Shown in pieces: positions 26,901 through 37,476 of a stretch of DNA of 64,000 nt (the stretch's first letter is position 1; each line of letters starts with the position of its first letter). Both the position numbers and the translations under genes were made by a program. The stretch is taken from the NCBI GenBank assembly GCA_008711295.1, contig VUYV01000182.1, positions 434,001 through 498,000 on the forward strand. The letters are read 5' to 3'. This stretch comes from Anarhynchus alexandrinus. Taxonomy: Eukaryota; Chordata; Aves; Charadriiformes; Charadriidae. Under the pieces are notes generated by a model that was not told the DNA's origin, did not search any database, and saw only the letters and a list, made by a program, of their open reading frames with translations.

Positions 26901-29900
26901 TGTCTTGTGTTATGGAGTTTGCCACCTTGGTATCTGAGTATTGTAAGCAGAATGTTGAATTGTTTGGTGGTACTACCAAGCATGCTTTTTAGGCTTTCAA
27001 ATAAAAGGATGTGGTGTGATTTGGAGTAATAAATGTCAAGTGTGTGTACATTTAATCTTCCTTGTGGATTACTAACTTTGTAAAAATTAACTAGGATCAT
27101 ACGAATTAAAAAAAAAAGGCAGGGGGGAATGTGTGACGGCAATTTCTGTACTGTCTGAAAGAAGAAGAAAACAAGTTAAGAAGGCAGTCTGGTATCTGGG
27201 GATATCAAAAGCTGTTTTACCATGGGAGACTCTTCTTCAGCAGAAATATACGTGGTGCTTTAAAGATGTCTGTCTTGCATGCGGATGCGTCTGGCTGCAC
27301 TGACTTTATTCCTGTTGTCAGAATGCATATTAAATAGAGAGATCCTTGGAGTCTGTATGAATCCATGAAAACAGACGAGCATTCATGTGAGTAACAAAGC
27401 TTGTAACACAGCCAGATGTACGTCTTTGTGGCACAAAACCTGGATGCAATAAAAATCCCCAAATTGCCTTGCAAATCTCAAGAGGCAGAACTGACCTGAG
27501 GCTGCTGCACTGTTTGCTGACTAAGTTCTCATTCAACCCCTAAGTGACAGTACCGCTAACAAATAACACAGATAATAAGCATGGGATAGCACTGCGGCAG
27601 CAGATACAGACGTGTTAGTATGGTCTTGAATTAAACAAAACATTATTTAAAGCTCTATTGATGCCTTGCAAAATCTTCTGTTAAGAGACAACTAAATGCT
27701 ATGTGACAAGCTGGCGTTTGACAATATTTTCTAAAGGAGCAAGTCAAAAGGAATAAAAACGGATTGTCCCATTCATCTTTGTTTCCAGGGGGAGCCACAG
27801 AAATCTTTCTGATCACATTAATAGTTCCTCAGTTTCACTGACTATGTCTTTAGTGCAAGCATTTCTTACTGAAGAGTAGAAAATCTTTAAGAGGGGCTTA
27901 TATCCCAGGATGTCCTAAACCCAAGTTTTTTGGCTTTCTAATTTTATTTTTTTTTCTTAGAGGATGAGAATAGCTCCCTTAAAAAAACCCCAAACAACAA
28001 CAACAACAATAAAACCCTGAAACAACAAAACCAAAACAGCAAACAAAAACTGAAACCCAAAACAAACAAAAAAAACCCCACCAAATCCAACCAGTTTCAA
28101 GGAGCTTTCTGTACCTGAGGCTCTTTTGTTAGTGAGGACTAAAAATCATCTTCCTATAGATCTTCACCTTCCTTTAAGTGGCACAGTTGTACCTCTGATC
28201 TTCAAAGTCCTCGTGAGAATATATGATATTTGTGTAACTGCTTTTGATGTGTTGCCCATAACTCTGGACTTAGGATGTAATCATACTTGCTGCAGTGAGA
28301 GAGGTTTTGAGGAACAGAATGTGTCAGTGCCCCATATCAGACCAAGAACTTTATTTCCTTTCAGGCTTGCTTTCCTGATGCCTTTCTAAGTTCTACTTTA
28401 AGGAGGCTTAGTTTGTGTAAAGCTATCCTTCCTTACACTGTCATTTTTTGTATTTGATATGTTACACCCTGAAGATGTAAGTCTGACTTCTGCCTTTAAT
28501 TGGTTCTGGCATCTTCTTCCCATCTTGGAGATTTGAGCAGACTAGCTGAGGTGGTTTCCCTAGTGCTTATTCCTCTGGCAATGTTTCAGTTGCATGCAGC
28601 AAGGAGAAGAGGTTGAGAGGTTGTGGGTGCTAGATACATCAGTAATTAAATTCTTGGTATAGGAGAGCTTAAAGGAAGCAGAATATTTAGTGTTATAGCA
28701 TAAAAAGTAACATAAAGCAATAGGTTATGACAGAAAAACTTAGTCTGAGAAGCGAGGATTCTCGCTACCAGTGACTGTTGAATAGTGCCACTGTATATAG
28801 CTGCAGAAGGAAGGAGTCTCCTTGTTTTATATGGTCTCTCTCACCCTGTCAGTCAGCCTCTGCTGTTGGCAGCATTGTAGATCCTCTTGCTCAGACCTCT
28901 CCTTGCGGTTGTTATGTGTTCTGCAAGGTGATGAGTGAAGCGGTATATCTGTTAATGGGTTGCCTCTACCTTCATTAGTTTCGTAAACTTTTTGAAGATG
29001 GGAGAGCTTCTGTATATACCTTTGATCCACAGAACCAGAGAGCACACTGCAGCTTGCTCCATAGACTCCTAGATGCCCAGACTCTGTTTAGTTTCTTGCC
29101 TTTCTGCTCTTCTACTACTACTTTAAAGTAGTCTGGAAAAAAATAAATCTTTTGAAACTAAGTTCTGTGGCTCAGATCCTTAGATACCTTATTTAATTAA
29201 ATCTAGTATGAGTTTGACTGTGGGGAGGGTAGGGTACTTTAACAGCTGTATCTGAAAAAGTACTATGTGAAAGCATTGAGATAAGAATAGCAATTCTTTT
29301 CAGTAATTGGAAAGGATCCTTTGCCAGGTCAATCAATCATCAGTTATACAGGGAAAATCCAAGCGCTTTCCAAGAACAATTTATTTTTAGCATTGGATCT
29401 GTGCTGAATTATGGGTGAACATAAGTGAGAGAGGGGTAGTTCTTTAAACGCAGAAAAGAGGGAAAGTGCCTCTTCCCCCTTCTCCCCACCCCACCTCACC
29501 CAGAAAACACGCAGAAGCTATATTCATGTTGCAGCCTTCTCTGTAAGGCTGTGATACACTTAGAATATTGTTTAGGGGTTTACAGACTATCCTTGGGTTA
29601 GGAATTGGTACTGGTTTAGAGTGCTATCTCCCTGGGGTGTGGGGAAGTTTCTTTGGTTGTTTTGCATTTATCTAACAGGTTCATTGTAGGTATTTTGCAA
29701 ATAATTTTGCAAGTCTCTGAAGCAATCAGAAGGATGCTGCTGGTCAGAGAGAAATGAGAACTTAAGTTGAAATTTCCATGAATTCAGTGTCTGTTAAGTA
29801 CACTGAAACATACGAAGTACACGAAAAATGCTATGACTTTATGCATTTTTGAGAGATCTGGATAAAACAGCTTTTGGCTTTTTCTTCCTTAGGGCTGAAG

Positions 29901-32900
29901 CAAAAAAGAATTGCTTGAGATAGGGGATCATACCTAGGATAAGCTAAACTTTTCCTTTGTTTGAGATCTCTGTTCCACCTGAGGAGGGGACAAGCACTCC
30001 TTTTGATCCTAGAGGGAAAAGAGAGGGCATTCTTAATCCCTCACCTTAAGGTGTAGACTAGTAAGTAAAATATGACAGTGCTGCCTTCCAGTTTACTTGG
30101 TGTGGATATGTAGTGGAAGTGGGACAAGATTTTTTTTTTTTTCCCCTCATTATATGTCTGCTAGAGGCTAAGATCACCATAGAGGCTGGCAGAGGGGCAC
30201 AAGAACTGGGGGTAAAGGAAGGCTTAGAGAGGCAACATCTAGTTCCTTTGCCCAGCAACTTCTTAAGGAGTTGTCAGAAAGGGAAGAAGGGATAGGACAA
30301 AAAGTGTGAAGTACACTTATTTTGCATGCTGGGGAAAAAAATCCTCTTTTGAAGACGTGATTTAGCTGCAATGCTCTAAGCTTTATGCCTTCACATGGAG
30401 AAGGATCTTCCAGAGCAGTTGTGCTCTAACTTGTCTGCATACTTCTGCTGAAATCCATGACTTAGGATCTGGTTTCGTAGAGGAATATAATCTACCAGCA
30501 GTACTTCAAAAATGCCATTGTATGTGTGAGCACATGCAGAACAGCTTCAGACCAGTACTAAACTTAGATGTTCTTCAACAAAATGCACTGAAAATGTCTG
30601 AAGACTGAGAAAGTAGCAACCTAACTTCTTGATTTGTTTATTTTTATTTTTTTCCTTTCTGTTTGCACTAGGTTCAGGATGTTGTTCCCATCACAAGCTA
30701 TGATACTGCTGGGTCTTTTCTGCTTCTGGGCTGTAACAATGGCTCTATCTACTATATAGGTAAGAAATGGAGGCAGGGCGGAATAAAAAGGAGGTGGTAC
30801 TGAGCAGCCTTGTTCTTAAACTCTTTAATTGGTCTAAGTTGCATCAGAATAACTCTGTCTATTCAAAGTAATAAACAAATGTCTCTTCCCCACAGACATG
30901 CAGAAGTTCCCATTGCGAATGAAAGACAATGATCTTCTAGTGACAGAATTGTACCATGATCCATCCAATGATGCTATAACAGCGCTCAGTGTCTACCTCA
31001 CACCTAAAACAAGTCAGTATTCTATCACTGTCTCTTCAGTGAGGGTCTGTTACAGAGGTAGTTGTTTGTTTGGTGTTTTTTTTTTCTGAATGGACTTTTT
31101 GTATTGCTGCATAGCAGGGCTGAAGCAGACAAGGTAGCTCTTGACAAACTGAATTTTTCTTGATTTTAATCATCTTCAAATGAATGATGAACACTAGGTG
31201 TAACTGTTTGCCCTTACATCTGTACATATGTATAAATAGATACATGTACTTATATGTATGTGTGCAATGCTTGTGCATCATGCATTATACATTAATGTAT
31301 AATGTAATAATATAATGCATCATTTATTAATGCTTGTGCATAATGTACCTTTGCTGGTTTTAAGCCTTTTACACAAGATATGCACTTAGATTATGAACTG
31401 CATTCACTGAAGTCGTTTGTGGTGAACTGGGGGAGAGACAACCTTGCTGTTGTGTCTAATCTTATAAACAATACACTAAAAACCATTTCCATATGCTGCT
31501 GAATCATGCTTAGCTATTGTGTCTATACACTCTTTTGTAATCACAGTGCAGCTATCTCTTAAATTAAAAAAAAAACCACAAACCAAACAAAAAAAAAAAC
31601 CACCAAAGCAAAACCTCCTAAAAAAGGCAAACTGGGAGAAAGTGATTACTTGCATAACTATATTGATACCACATTGACTTTTTACCTACAGTCCTCCCTG
31701 CTCCTCCTTGCTTTCCCATTTGCCTCTCACTAAGGCAGAAAAATAAATGGTATATGGCACGTATTGACCATATCACTGTGAGGAGTGCCAAAATGCCTGA
31801 TCATATGACTTTATTCCTCTCTTCTTTCAGTTCCAGGAGGGGGGAGAGAATGGGTGAGAAGGCTGTTAAGACAGTGTTGAAGAGTGTGGTATGGAATTGA
31901 ACAAACATTGGGTTTTTTAGTGGTAAAATGTCCCCTCTGTTCATGGGGAAAATGAGTAAATAGGGTCTAAAATAAATATCTATTTTACTGTGGAAGCTTG
32001 GAAATACTGTTTTCTACTGCCTCATTCCCTGGCCACAGTAGGAGAAGCTTTCATTCCTGGGGGGAACAACTGTGTTCTTGTTTGCTTTAGGTGTAAGTGG
32101 CAATTGGATTGAGATTGCATATGGCACCAGCTCTGGAGCAGTGAGGGTGATTGTACAGCACCCTGAAACAGTTGGGTCTGGGCCTCAGCTCTTTCAGACT
32201 TTCACAGTTCATCGAAGTCCTGTTACGAAGATCATGCTCTCAGAGAAACACCTTGTTTCAGGTAGCCTTCTTTTCTGTGCACAAATTTGTATTGGTGGTT
32301 CTCCCCTCTTTCTGAGCAATGAAGTATTTGTATGCATTGCTTTAATTTGCATTGTTCCCACACGTGATAGAAAGGAGTTGGACAGATTTGGGGGCGGAGG
32401 AGGGGCTAGGTTGGCTTGGATCCTCTTTCTTAAAGTAAACATTCTTCAAAGCCTTTAGCAGTTAAAAGGCCTAGGTTTTATTTGACCAGATACTGGAACA
32501 ACTCACTCTTTCATTTGTGCCTTATTCCAAGGTTGCCATTTGTGGAAATAAAAGGGTTTGTAAACAAACGTATCCCTGTCAAGTCTTATTGTTGTGGGCT
32601 GGTCCTTTAGGACTTGTCTTCTTTTAACAGCCTTTCAGGAGCTTTCTGGGTTGCAGCAAAAAGTGCACCATCTCCTCTTGGGCCCTAGAAAAAGCCTTCC
32701 CATGGCTTCAAAGGGCTGTCTGTTTCTTCTTTTTTCAGTTTGTTGTGCTATCCTGTTTGTCCTATCTTACTCTCAGGATTCAGGGAAGGTGCAATCACTC
32801 CTCCCTCTGTCAGAATCTGTTTCACCCAGAATCCAGCAACTAGGGCACGGCAGGGAACAGATTTACTTTCTGCTGCTATCCCAATTTTTTAAAAAAGGAA

Positions 32901-35900
32901 CAGGAAACATGGTATCCAATTATACTGCAAACAAACAATGCAGAGGTCATCTGTTCCCCTGCAACTTGGTGCTAAACCCTCAGTGCCAGGAAAGGGCACA
33001 TCTGTATGTAGAAAACTGAGTAAACGATGAATGAAATAGAAGAGCACTGTTGTGTGATGAGGGTTCTGCTTCCAGGCTGCTCTCGTGACATGTCTTGTCC
33101 TAGCATCTGCACACAGAGGATTGAAGTGTGCTCTAGGCTACTGGTGCTGACTCAGTCCGAACTTAATGTTGTGTTCCACCTGTCTCAGTTTGTTTCTTGA
33201 ATTTCTGAGGGAAGAGACAAAACTAATAGAGAACAGGACATCAGCAACAATTTGTAGATTGTTAGATAATTGTCTGGAGATGCTATGTGACCTGACATTG
33301 ACTAAATTGTGCTTGATTGCTCAATCTTGAAAAGCTATCATATAGAAATCATTAGAGAAGTTTATCTCAAAAGTTTTGTCATCCTTTGTAAATGTTATTG
33401 TACATCTTTTCCTTTCTAGTTTGTGCTGATAACAACCATGTACGGACATGGACTGTGACTCGGTTCCGGGGCATGATTTCAACTCAGCCAGGCTCAACAC
33501 CTCTTGCATCGTTCAAAATCTTATCCCTGGAGGAAGCAGAGAGTCATGGCAGTTACTGTTCTGGAAATGACATAGGTAGGATGTCTCTCAAATGCACTGT
33601 GCTGAGCCTGTACCTCACTGGTCTCATAAAGGTTTAACAGACCTTCAACCCTATAACATGCAGGTCAGCTGATGGGTGTAAGCTCTTATATACTGCTCTC
33701 CCCTTGAAAAGATGGCAGGGGTCATCTGTAAGATTCACCTGGAAATACTCACTATTTAGGTTGTACAGAGTGAGTACACTTAAAGGGCTTGCTCTGAAGG
33801 TGAGAAAAAGGGAGGAAAAACTTTCAAACACAGATACTATACCTTTTCCTTGAGCAAACTGATGTAGCATTTCACTTTTGGTTTAACTAGAGAATGACAG
33901 AAAGCACAGGAGACTGTATTAAAGCAGATGAGCACAGCAAGGTTTGGGTCTGTTGCAAATTCCAGTTCAGTGTTCAGTTGGGGTTAAATCATGCATGTGT
34001 GACAAATTCTTAAATTAATTACAAGTTGTGACAAGTTTACTGAAGCCTTGAAACTGCAGAGGCAAATGGTGCTAGCACATTGCTAAAGCAAGATACTGAA
34101 GGAATGCATGTCAGTAAATATGGGTAGACAGGTAGTCTAGATTCCTTTGTGGTCTGAGTCTTGCAAATGAATCTTTGATGAATAGGATGCCCTATGAACA
34201 CAGGGTAGGGTCAGTACTATGGCAAGAAATCTGATTAAGCCTTTAGACATCTAGGAGCTGCAAAATAAGAAAGTACTTATTGTTATTATACAGGCCTAAT
34301 GTAGGGTTTGTACTGACATACTAATTCCTCCAGGAACGTGCAGGAAACTTGTAGAATGGGGGTCCTTTAAAACAGAAGAACAAAACCAATTTGTATCTGT
34401 AGAGGCTTCTAACTATCGGATGTTTTTTTCTAGCTATTAGTCATCTTTGGTTCCTTGGTACTGATGCTTTAAAATTGTAGTGGTCATACTAATATGAGTT
34501 TGGGTCTTCAGGACTGGGTGGGAAAGAGTGTGAGGGAATTGAAACAAACAAGCAACCTTTCTTTTTTTCTCTAGGACCCTTTGGTGAACGTGATGATCAA
34601 CAGGTTTTTATCCAAAAAGTTGTCCCCATCACTAATAAGCTGTTCGTACGGCTGTCTTCAACTGGGAAAAGGTACCTCCATGTATAGGGTTTTAAGTGGG
34701 AAAGGAGCAAGACTGTTCAGGTGGCGAGGTCTCCCATCCCTTGGGGATGCGGGCAGTTGCACTTAGCAAGCTTCTAATGTGCTTGACAGCTCTGGCTGAA
34801 CTCTAGCTTGTGTGTTAGTAATAGAACTCTACTTAATGATCTACTATAACCTAGCAGCCAAATGGCATTTTGAAAAATGTGGTATCACTCACTTTGTGAT
34901 GGCTTGCCTGCTGACCTCACAAAACAAACGTTTGCGTGCCTCTACAGAATCTGTAACTCTCAGCTATGGTACCATGCTAACATTAAATTTCAAAACTAAT
35001 GCTGAAGTTGGTGGTGGCAGGGATTATGCTGCTCACAAAGGTAGACAGGGAAGCAGTTTCTCTCCTCCTTTGCACTTGCCTTTGAAGATACTAGAACCTT
35101 TAAAACTGAGAGACTGTCTTCCAGGTCAGCTATACAATTATTTACTTGGGCTTGACTTCATGATATTCTACTATGTTGCTGCCAATGTAGTAAAAAATGT
35201 TGCCAAGTAACCACAGCTGGTTTTTCTTCCTGTTAGGCTAGGAAGATGGCAAGACATCAGAAAAGATGGTGCATCTCAGTTCTATGCTTCTTATTTTTAC
35301 ATCTCTTGCCTAATAACTTTGAATCTGGGCAAAAATGTTGATGCCTTAACACTATGGGCATCTGAATTGAGGACAGAAGCCCTGCAGATTACTGATGTGC
35401 CTTTATTTTTTTCCCCCCTTCTTCCTTACTTCAAGCTAGATTTGTATGTGGTGGAGAGTTTTACGAGATGACTTATTTTGGCACTTCTTGGTTAAAAAGC
35501 TCAAAACAAGGGGCTAGTAAAACAAATTACTTAGAATATGTGAGGTTCTGGTATGGAGTCTGGCTTAGCAGCTTAGTTTTGAGGGGCCTTTTCCTCTCAC
35601 TTCCCACATAAGCTTCTAAAATAAAGGGAAAAAAGCAATGGAGATCTGCCATGTCAAGTGATATTGCAGTTATCATAAGACAAAAGTTATCTGTATAGAT
35701 AATATTTGATTTATCATCCTTGGAATTTTTTTTGCATATCTTTTATATGGTTAAATGTGCTGTTTCTGTGGGTTAGTTTCCTAGAGTGTCTAGCATATGA
35801 AGGGGCTAGTTGCTGTCATTCTTGTGCGAGCCTTTGCTTTCTAATAATTGAAAATGGGCATTGAACATACGGATGTTCCCTAATAAAAATAAAAATGTAG

Positions 35901-37476
35901 TAAGACTGCAGATGGACTGAGGGGGAAGGTACTGTGCAGCTGAGCAGCATGCCCATCTTGCAGGGGACAGAATTTCACTTGGAAGAAAAGTCTTTTTCTG
36001 ATGGCAAGTTTGGTGTCTTCTCAGAAAATGAATAGAGTACTGACTTTACTTGCTAATTGTTTTGGTGTGCAATTGTTTTGGTAACTTGGGGGTTCTCTTC
36101 CTGTAGGATCTGTGAGATCCAGGCAGTTGACTGCACTACCATCTCATCATTTACTGTGCGAGAATGTGAAGGATCCAGCAGAATGGGCTCCCGGCCACGC
36201 CGCTACCTCTTCACTGGGCATTCAAATGGCAGCATCCAGATGTGGGACCTGACCACAGCGATGGACATGGTTAATAAGAGTGAAGACAAAGGTAAGTTGT
36301 GTTATGCCAGGGCTGTGGTGTGGTGTTTCTTCTGTTCTCACATGTGCATGACTATGGTAAATGGTCTCGGGCACTGAGAGCTGTCTCTTTCAGATATTGG
36401 CGGCCCCACGGAGGAAGAGCTGCTTAAGTTGCTTGACCAGTGTGACTTGAGTACGTCTCGCTGTGCCACACCCAACATCAGTCCTGCCACCTCAGTAGTT
36501 CAGCCAAACCGGCTTCGGGAATCTAATTCCAGGTAGGTCAGCAAGGGTGACACCTGCTGCAGACACCAAAGGTTTTACCCTTCAGGTAGGGAAAGAGGGG
36601 TTTGGTGACCTGAATGCTGTAGCTGAGCACCTGAATTCATGCCCTAGGTGTCCTGAACTATATGGACATACTCCTCAATTTCTGTCGGTTTATGTATGTG
36701 TGGATTAAAGTATCGTATGAAGTTCAGAACTAAGTGATCTGGAAGCCCTTGTGTGGGGGTTGTGATGAGTATGTTGCTATTTTAGTGGGAGTTGCAGTGG
36801 TGGGTGGGGGCAGGGTGTTCAGAAGAACCGGCTGCTATTCTCAGCCTAACATCTGCTCTTCTTATCTTTGGTTGTTGGTTTTCTTTTTTGAAGCCTCCAA
36901 TTGCAGCACCATGAAACAATCCATGAAACAGCCACGTATGGTTCTGTGCGGCCATACAGAGAAAGCCCCCTATTGGCAAGAGCAAGGCGGACAGAGAGCT
37001 TTCACAGTTACCGGGACTTTCAGGCTTTTAACTTAACCAGCAAAAGCCCAACAGAAAAGGCAGCTGCTGCAAATGGGAATTCAAGCCAGGCAGAGGCCAG
37101 GAAGGCAACAGCTGAGGGCAGTGCAGCTGAGAGGAAGGCAGTCCTGACAACAGCACTTGAAGTGCGAGGCACAGGCGTGACAGATGCAGGTGGGTGTTGC
37201 AATACAGAGGTTCACCGCCTGCCAGAGAGTTCTCTGGATCTCAAAAGAAGAGGAGCAGAGGAGGAAAGTGAAGCCAAAGCAGAAAGCAAAAAGAAAATGG
37301 GGTTTGAAGGAGCTGGTTTCCTGGGAAGGAAGAAGGTGCCTCTCCTGGCCTCTGCACCAGTCCTTGCTGAAGGTGGGCCTGAATTACCTGGTGCGGCTTC
37401 TCCATCGCCTACGAAGACAGCTGCTTCACCACGTCACCGGAAGAATGACTCATCCTGCCAAGACTATGGCTTGTGA
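8869..37476 (+). CDS. KCTD3: KCTD3, BTB/T1 plus WD-repeat protein (complete, 18 coding exons)
   Basis: Splicing 18 exons with GT-AG borders gives a 2463-nt reading frame (820 residues plus TGA); the human protein, as I recall it, is about 815. Residues 16 to ~105 form the BTB/T1 tetramerisation domain ([10 protein letters not shown] at the start). Residues ~131-176 are a variable linker. Residues ~178-580 carry WD-like repeats, for example [10 protein letters not shown] and [13 protein letters not shown]. The remaining ~240 residues are a Ser/Lys/Arg-rich tail ending S-S-C-Q-D-Y-G-L. The family (KCTD3/SHKBP1) is cytoplasmic; KCTD3 is reported to bind HCN3 and raise its surface expression. The start ATG has A at -3 and G at +4 and lies in a CpG island. 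Every exon junction keeps phase, and no stop or frameshift is seen. USH2A converges on it from the opposite strand. Confidence 0.97.
11138..11210 (+). mobile_element. Short CR1 3'-tail fragment in KCTD3 intron 1
   Basis: The sequence contains ggttggactagatgatcttc and ccttccaacc followed by ccattctatgatt, the characteristic CR1 3' end, in the same orientation as KCTD3. Only the last ~70 bp of the element are recognisable. Confidence 0.88.
13289..13342 (+). CDS. KCTD3: KCTD3 coding exon 2
   Basis: This 54-bp exon completes Arg25 and encodes [17 protein letters not shown] of the BTB domain. The acceptor is tttcctag| and the donor is AG|gtattt. The following intron (13343..14724) shows no recognisable element. 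Confidence 0.95.
14725..14770 (+). CDS. KCTD3: KCTD3 coding exon 3
   Basis: This 46-bp exon encodes [16 protein letters not shown] (the first Ser codon is split). The acceptor is gtttcag| and the donor is GCT|gtgagt. The residues fit the conserved BTB core. The following intron (14771..16109) has a 13-bp tandem duplication at 15485..15510 and nothing else recognised. Confidence 0.95.
16110..16183 (+). CDS. KCTD3: KCTD3 coding exon 4
   Basis: This exon encodes residues 59-82 of the BTB domain ([18 protein letters not shown] and onward), with the D-R-D-P and I-L-N-F-L-R signature of T1-type BTB folds. The acceptor is ctttgcag| and the donor is CG|gtaaga. Confidence 0.96.
16653..16711 (+). CDS. 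KCTD3: KCTD3 coding exon 5
   Basis: This exon encodes residues 84-102 ([19 protein letters not shown]), the last helical part of the BTB/T1 domain, where E-A-E-F-Y-G-I is typical. The acceptor is tttctctag| and the donor is G|gtaatt. Confidence 0.96.
16900..16980 (+). CDS. KCTD3: KCTD3 coding exon 6
   Basis: This exon encodes residues 104-129 ([15 protein letters not shown] and onward to L-P-P-P), joining the BTB domain to the linker. The acceptor is ttcttag| and the donor is CAG|gtattt, with a Gly codon split across the junction. Confidence 0.95.
17685..17825 (+). CDS. KCTD3: KCTD3 coding exon 7 (variable linker)
   Basis: This exon encodes residues 131-176, a polar Gly/Asn/Ser-rich linker between the BTB domain and the WD region. 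It starts I-P-N-R-K-I-N-N-N and ends G-T-V-R-L. Compared with the human protein as I recall it, this is the least conserved internal part, while both ends of the exon match well. The acceptor is ttttacag| and the donor is G|gtgagg. Confidence 0.93.
19098..19188 (+). CDS. KCTD3: KCTD3 coding exon 8
   Basis: This exon encodes residues 178-206 ([19 protein letters not shown] and onward to A-V-C-Y), the first strands of the WD-repeat region. The acceptor is gtttttag| and the donor is AG|gtagga. The following intron (19189..21604, about 2.4 kb) shows no recognisable repeat. Confidence 0.96.
21605..21795 (+). CDS. KCTD3: KCTD3 coding exon 9
   Basis: This 191-bp exon encodes residues 208-270, starting [11 protein letters not shown] and including [12 protein letters not shown], a WD-like strand. 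The acceptor is cttccag| and the donor is G|gtaact. Intron 9 (21796..26667, about 4.9 kb) is the longest in the gene and holds an antisense CR1 copy. Confidence 0.96.
22357..23320 (-). mobile_element. CR1 LINE fragment in KCTD3 intron 9, antisense
   Basis: Starting at the plus-strand aatcatagaat end and read on the minus strand, about 960 bp match the 3' part of CR1 ORF2 and the 3' tail. Pieces seen include [11 protein letters not shown] near 23290, [13 protein letters not shown] near 23000 and [11 protein letters not shown] near 22910. The reading frame is broken several times. It is 5'-truncated within the reverse-transcriptase region. Orientation is opposite to KCTD3, as is common for LINEs kept in introns. 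Confidence 0.93.
23931..23966. repeat. A/C-rich low-complexity tract
   Basis: A run of A is followed by cccaaaaccaaaacaac-type sequence on the plus strand in KCTD3 intron 9. Confidence 0.75.
26250..26290. repeat. A/C-rich low-complexity tract
   Basis: This is a poly-A stretch with interspersed C (acaaacacaaaacaacaac) on the plus strand in KCTD3 intron 9. Confidence 0.75.
26668..26783 (+). CDS. KCTD3: KCTD3 coding exon 10
   Basis: This exon encodes residues 272-309, including [16 protein letters not shown], a clear WD-repeat strand. It ends on a codon boundary after Gln309. The acceptor is ttgtag| and the donor is CAG|gtacgt. Intron 10 (26784..30671) carries an A/C-rich tract near 27978 and no recognised mobile element. 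Confidence 0.96.
27978..28085. repeat. A/C-rich low-complexity tract, about 108 bp
   Basis: This is the longest of the A/C-rich tracts in KCTD3: irregular (CAA)n/(CAAAA)n-type sequence, nearly free of G and T, on the plus strand of intron 10. Confidence 0.85.
30672..30759 (+). CDS. KCTD3: KCTD3 coding exon 11
   Basis: This exon encodes residues 310-338 ([14 protein letters not shown] and onward to G-S-I-Y-Y-I), another WD-type strand pair. The acceptor is cactag| and the donor is G|gtaaga. The next intron is only 136 bp. Confidence 0.96.
30896..31012 (+). CDS. KCTD3: KCTD3 coding exon 12
   Basis: This exon encodes residues 340-377 ([14 protein letters not shown] and onward to L-T-P-K-T). 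The acceptor is ccacag| and the donor is A|gtcagt. The following intron (31013..32090) contains AT-rich palindromes near 31280 and an A/C-rich tract near 31566. Confidence 0.95.
31280..31320. repeat. AT-rich nested palindromes
   Basis: A perfect 22-bp palindrome lies at 31283..31304 (half-site cattatacatt). Outer 10-bp arms atgcattata (31280..31289) and tataatgcat (31311..31320) form a second inverted repeat. It is in KCTD3 intron 12, next to a Tatgta-rich low-complexity stretch. Confidence 0.9.
31566..31627. repeat. A/C-rich low-complexity tract
   Basis: Poly-A runs are separated by CC and CACC groups on the plus strand in KCTD3 intron 12. Confidence 0.75.
32091..32261 (+). CDS. KCTD3: KCTD3 coding exon 13
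   Basis: This 171-bp exon encodes residues 379-434 ([19 protein letters not shown] and onward to K-H-L-V-S), a WD-repeat unit. The acceptor is gctttag| and the donor is G|gtagcc. Confidence 0.96.
33420..33575 (+). CDS. KCTD3: KCTD3 coding exon 14
   Basis: This exon encodes residues 436-486 ([15 protein letters not shown] and onward to G-N-D-I), with a WD-like V-R-T-W core. The acceptor is tttctag| and the donor is G|gtagga. The intron on either side is about 1 kb and unremarkable. Confidence 0.96.
34575..34671 (+). CDS. KCTD3: KCTD3 coding exon 15
   Basis: This exon encodes residues 488-518 ([17 protein letters not shown] and onward to S-T-G-K), still in the WD region. The acceptor is tctctag| and the donor is AAAAG|gtacct. 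The next intron (34672..36106) has no recognised element. Confidence 0.96.
36107..36291 (+). CDS. KCTD3: KCTD3 coding exon 16
   Basis: This exon encodes residues 520-580, containing the best WD-repeat match of the protein: [16 protein letters not shown] (GH about 10 residues before WD). The acceptor is ctgtag| and the donor is G|gtaagt. It closes the WD region. Confidence 0.97.
36394..36532 (+). CDS. KCTD3: KCTD3 coding exon 17
   Basis: This exon encodes residues 582-626 ([18 protein letters not shown] and onward), an acidic helical stretch followed by Ser/Thr-rich sequence after the WD region. The acceptor is tttcag| and the donor is AG|gtaggt. Confidence 0.95.
36894..37476 (+). CDS. KCTD3: KCTD3 terminal coding exon 18
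   Basis: This 583-bp exon encodes residues 628-820 and the TGA stop. It is a low-complexity, basic and Ser/Ala-rich tail with conserved islands ([20 protein letters not shown] near the start; G-F-L-G-R-K-K-V-P and S-P-S-P-T-K-T near the end) separated by a divergent middle. The acceptor is ttttttgaag|. It continues directly into the 3' UTR. Confidence 0.96.

Noticed and set aside
32594..33019. 141-codon plus-strand open frame in KCTD3 intron 13
   Set aside because: It has no family resemblance and no splice-supported link to the KCTD3 frame; it is consistent with chance in an intron.
36734..37036. Plus-strand open frame entering KCTD3 exon 18
   Set aside because: It uses another frame over the start of exon 18 and intron sequence. 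The splice-consistent frame matches KCTD3.
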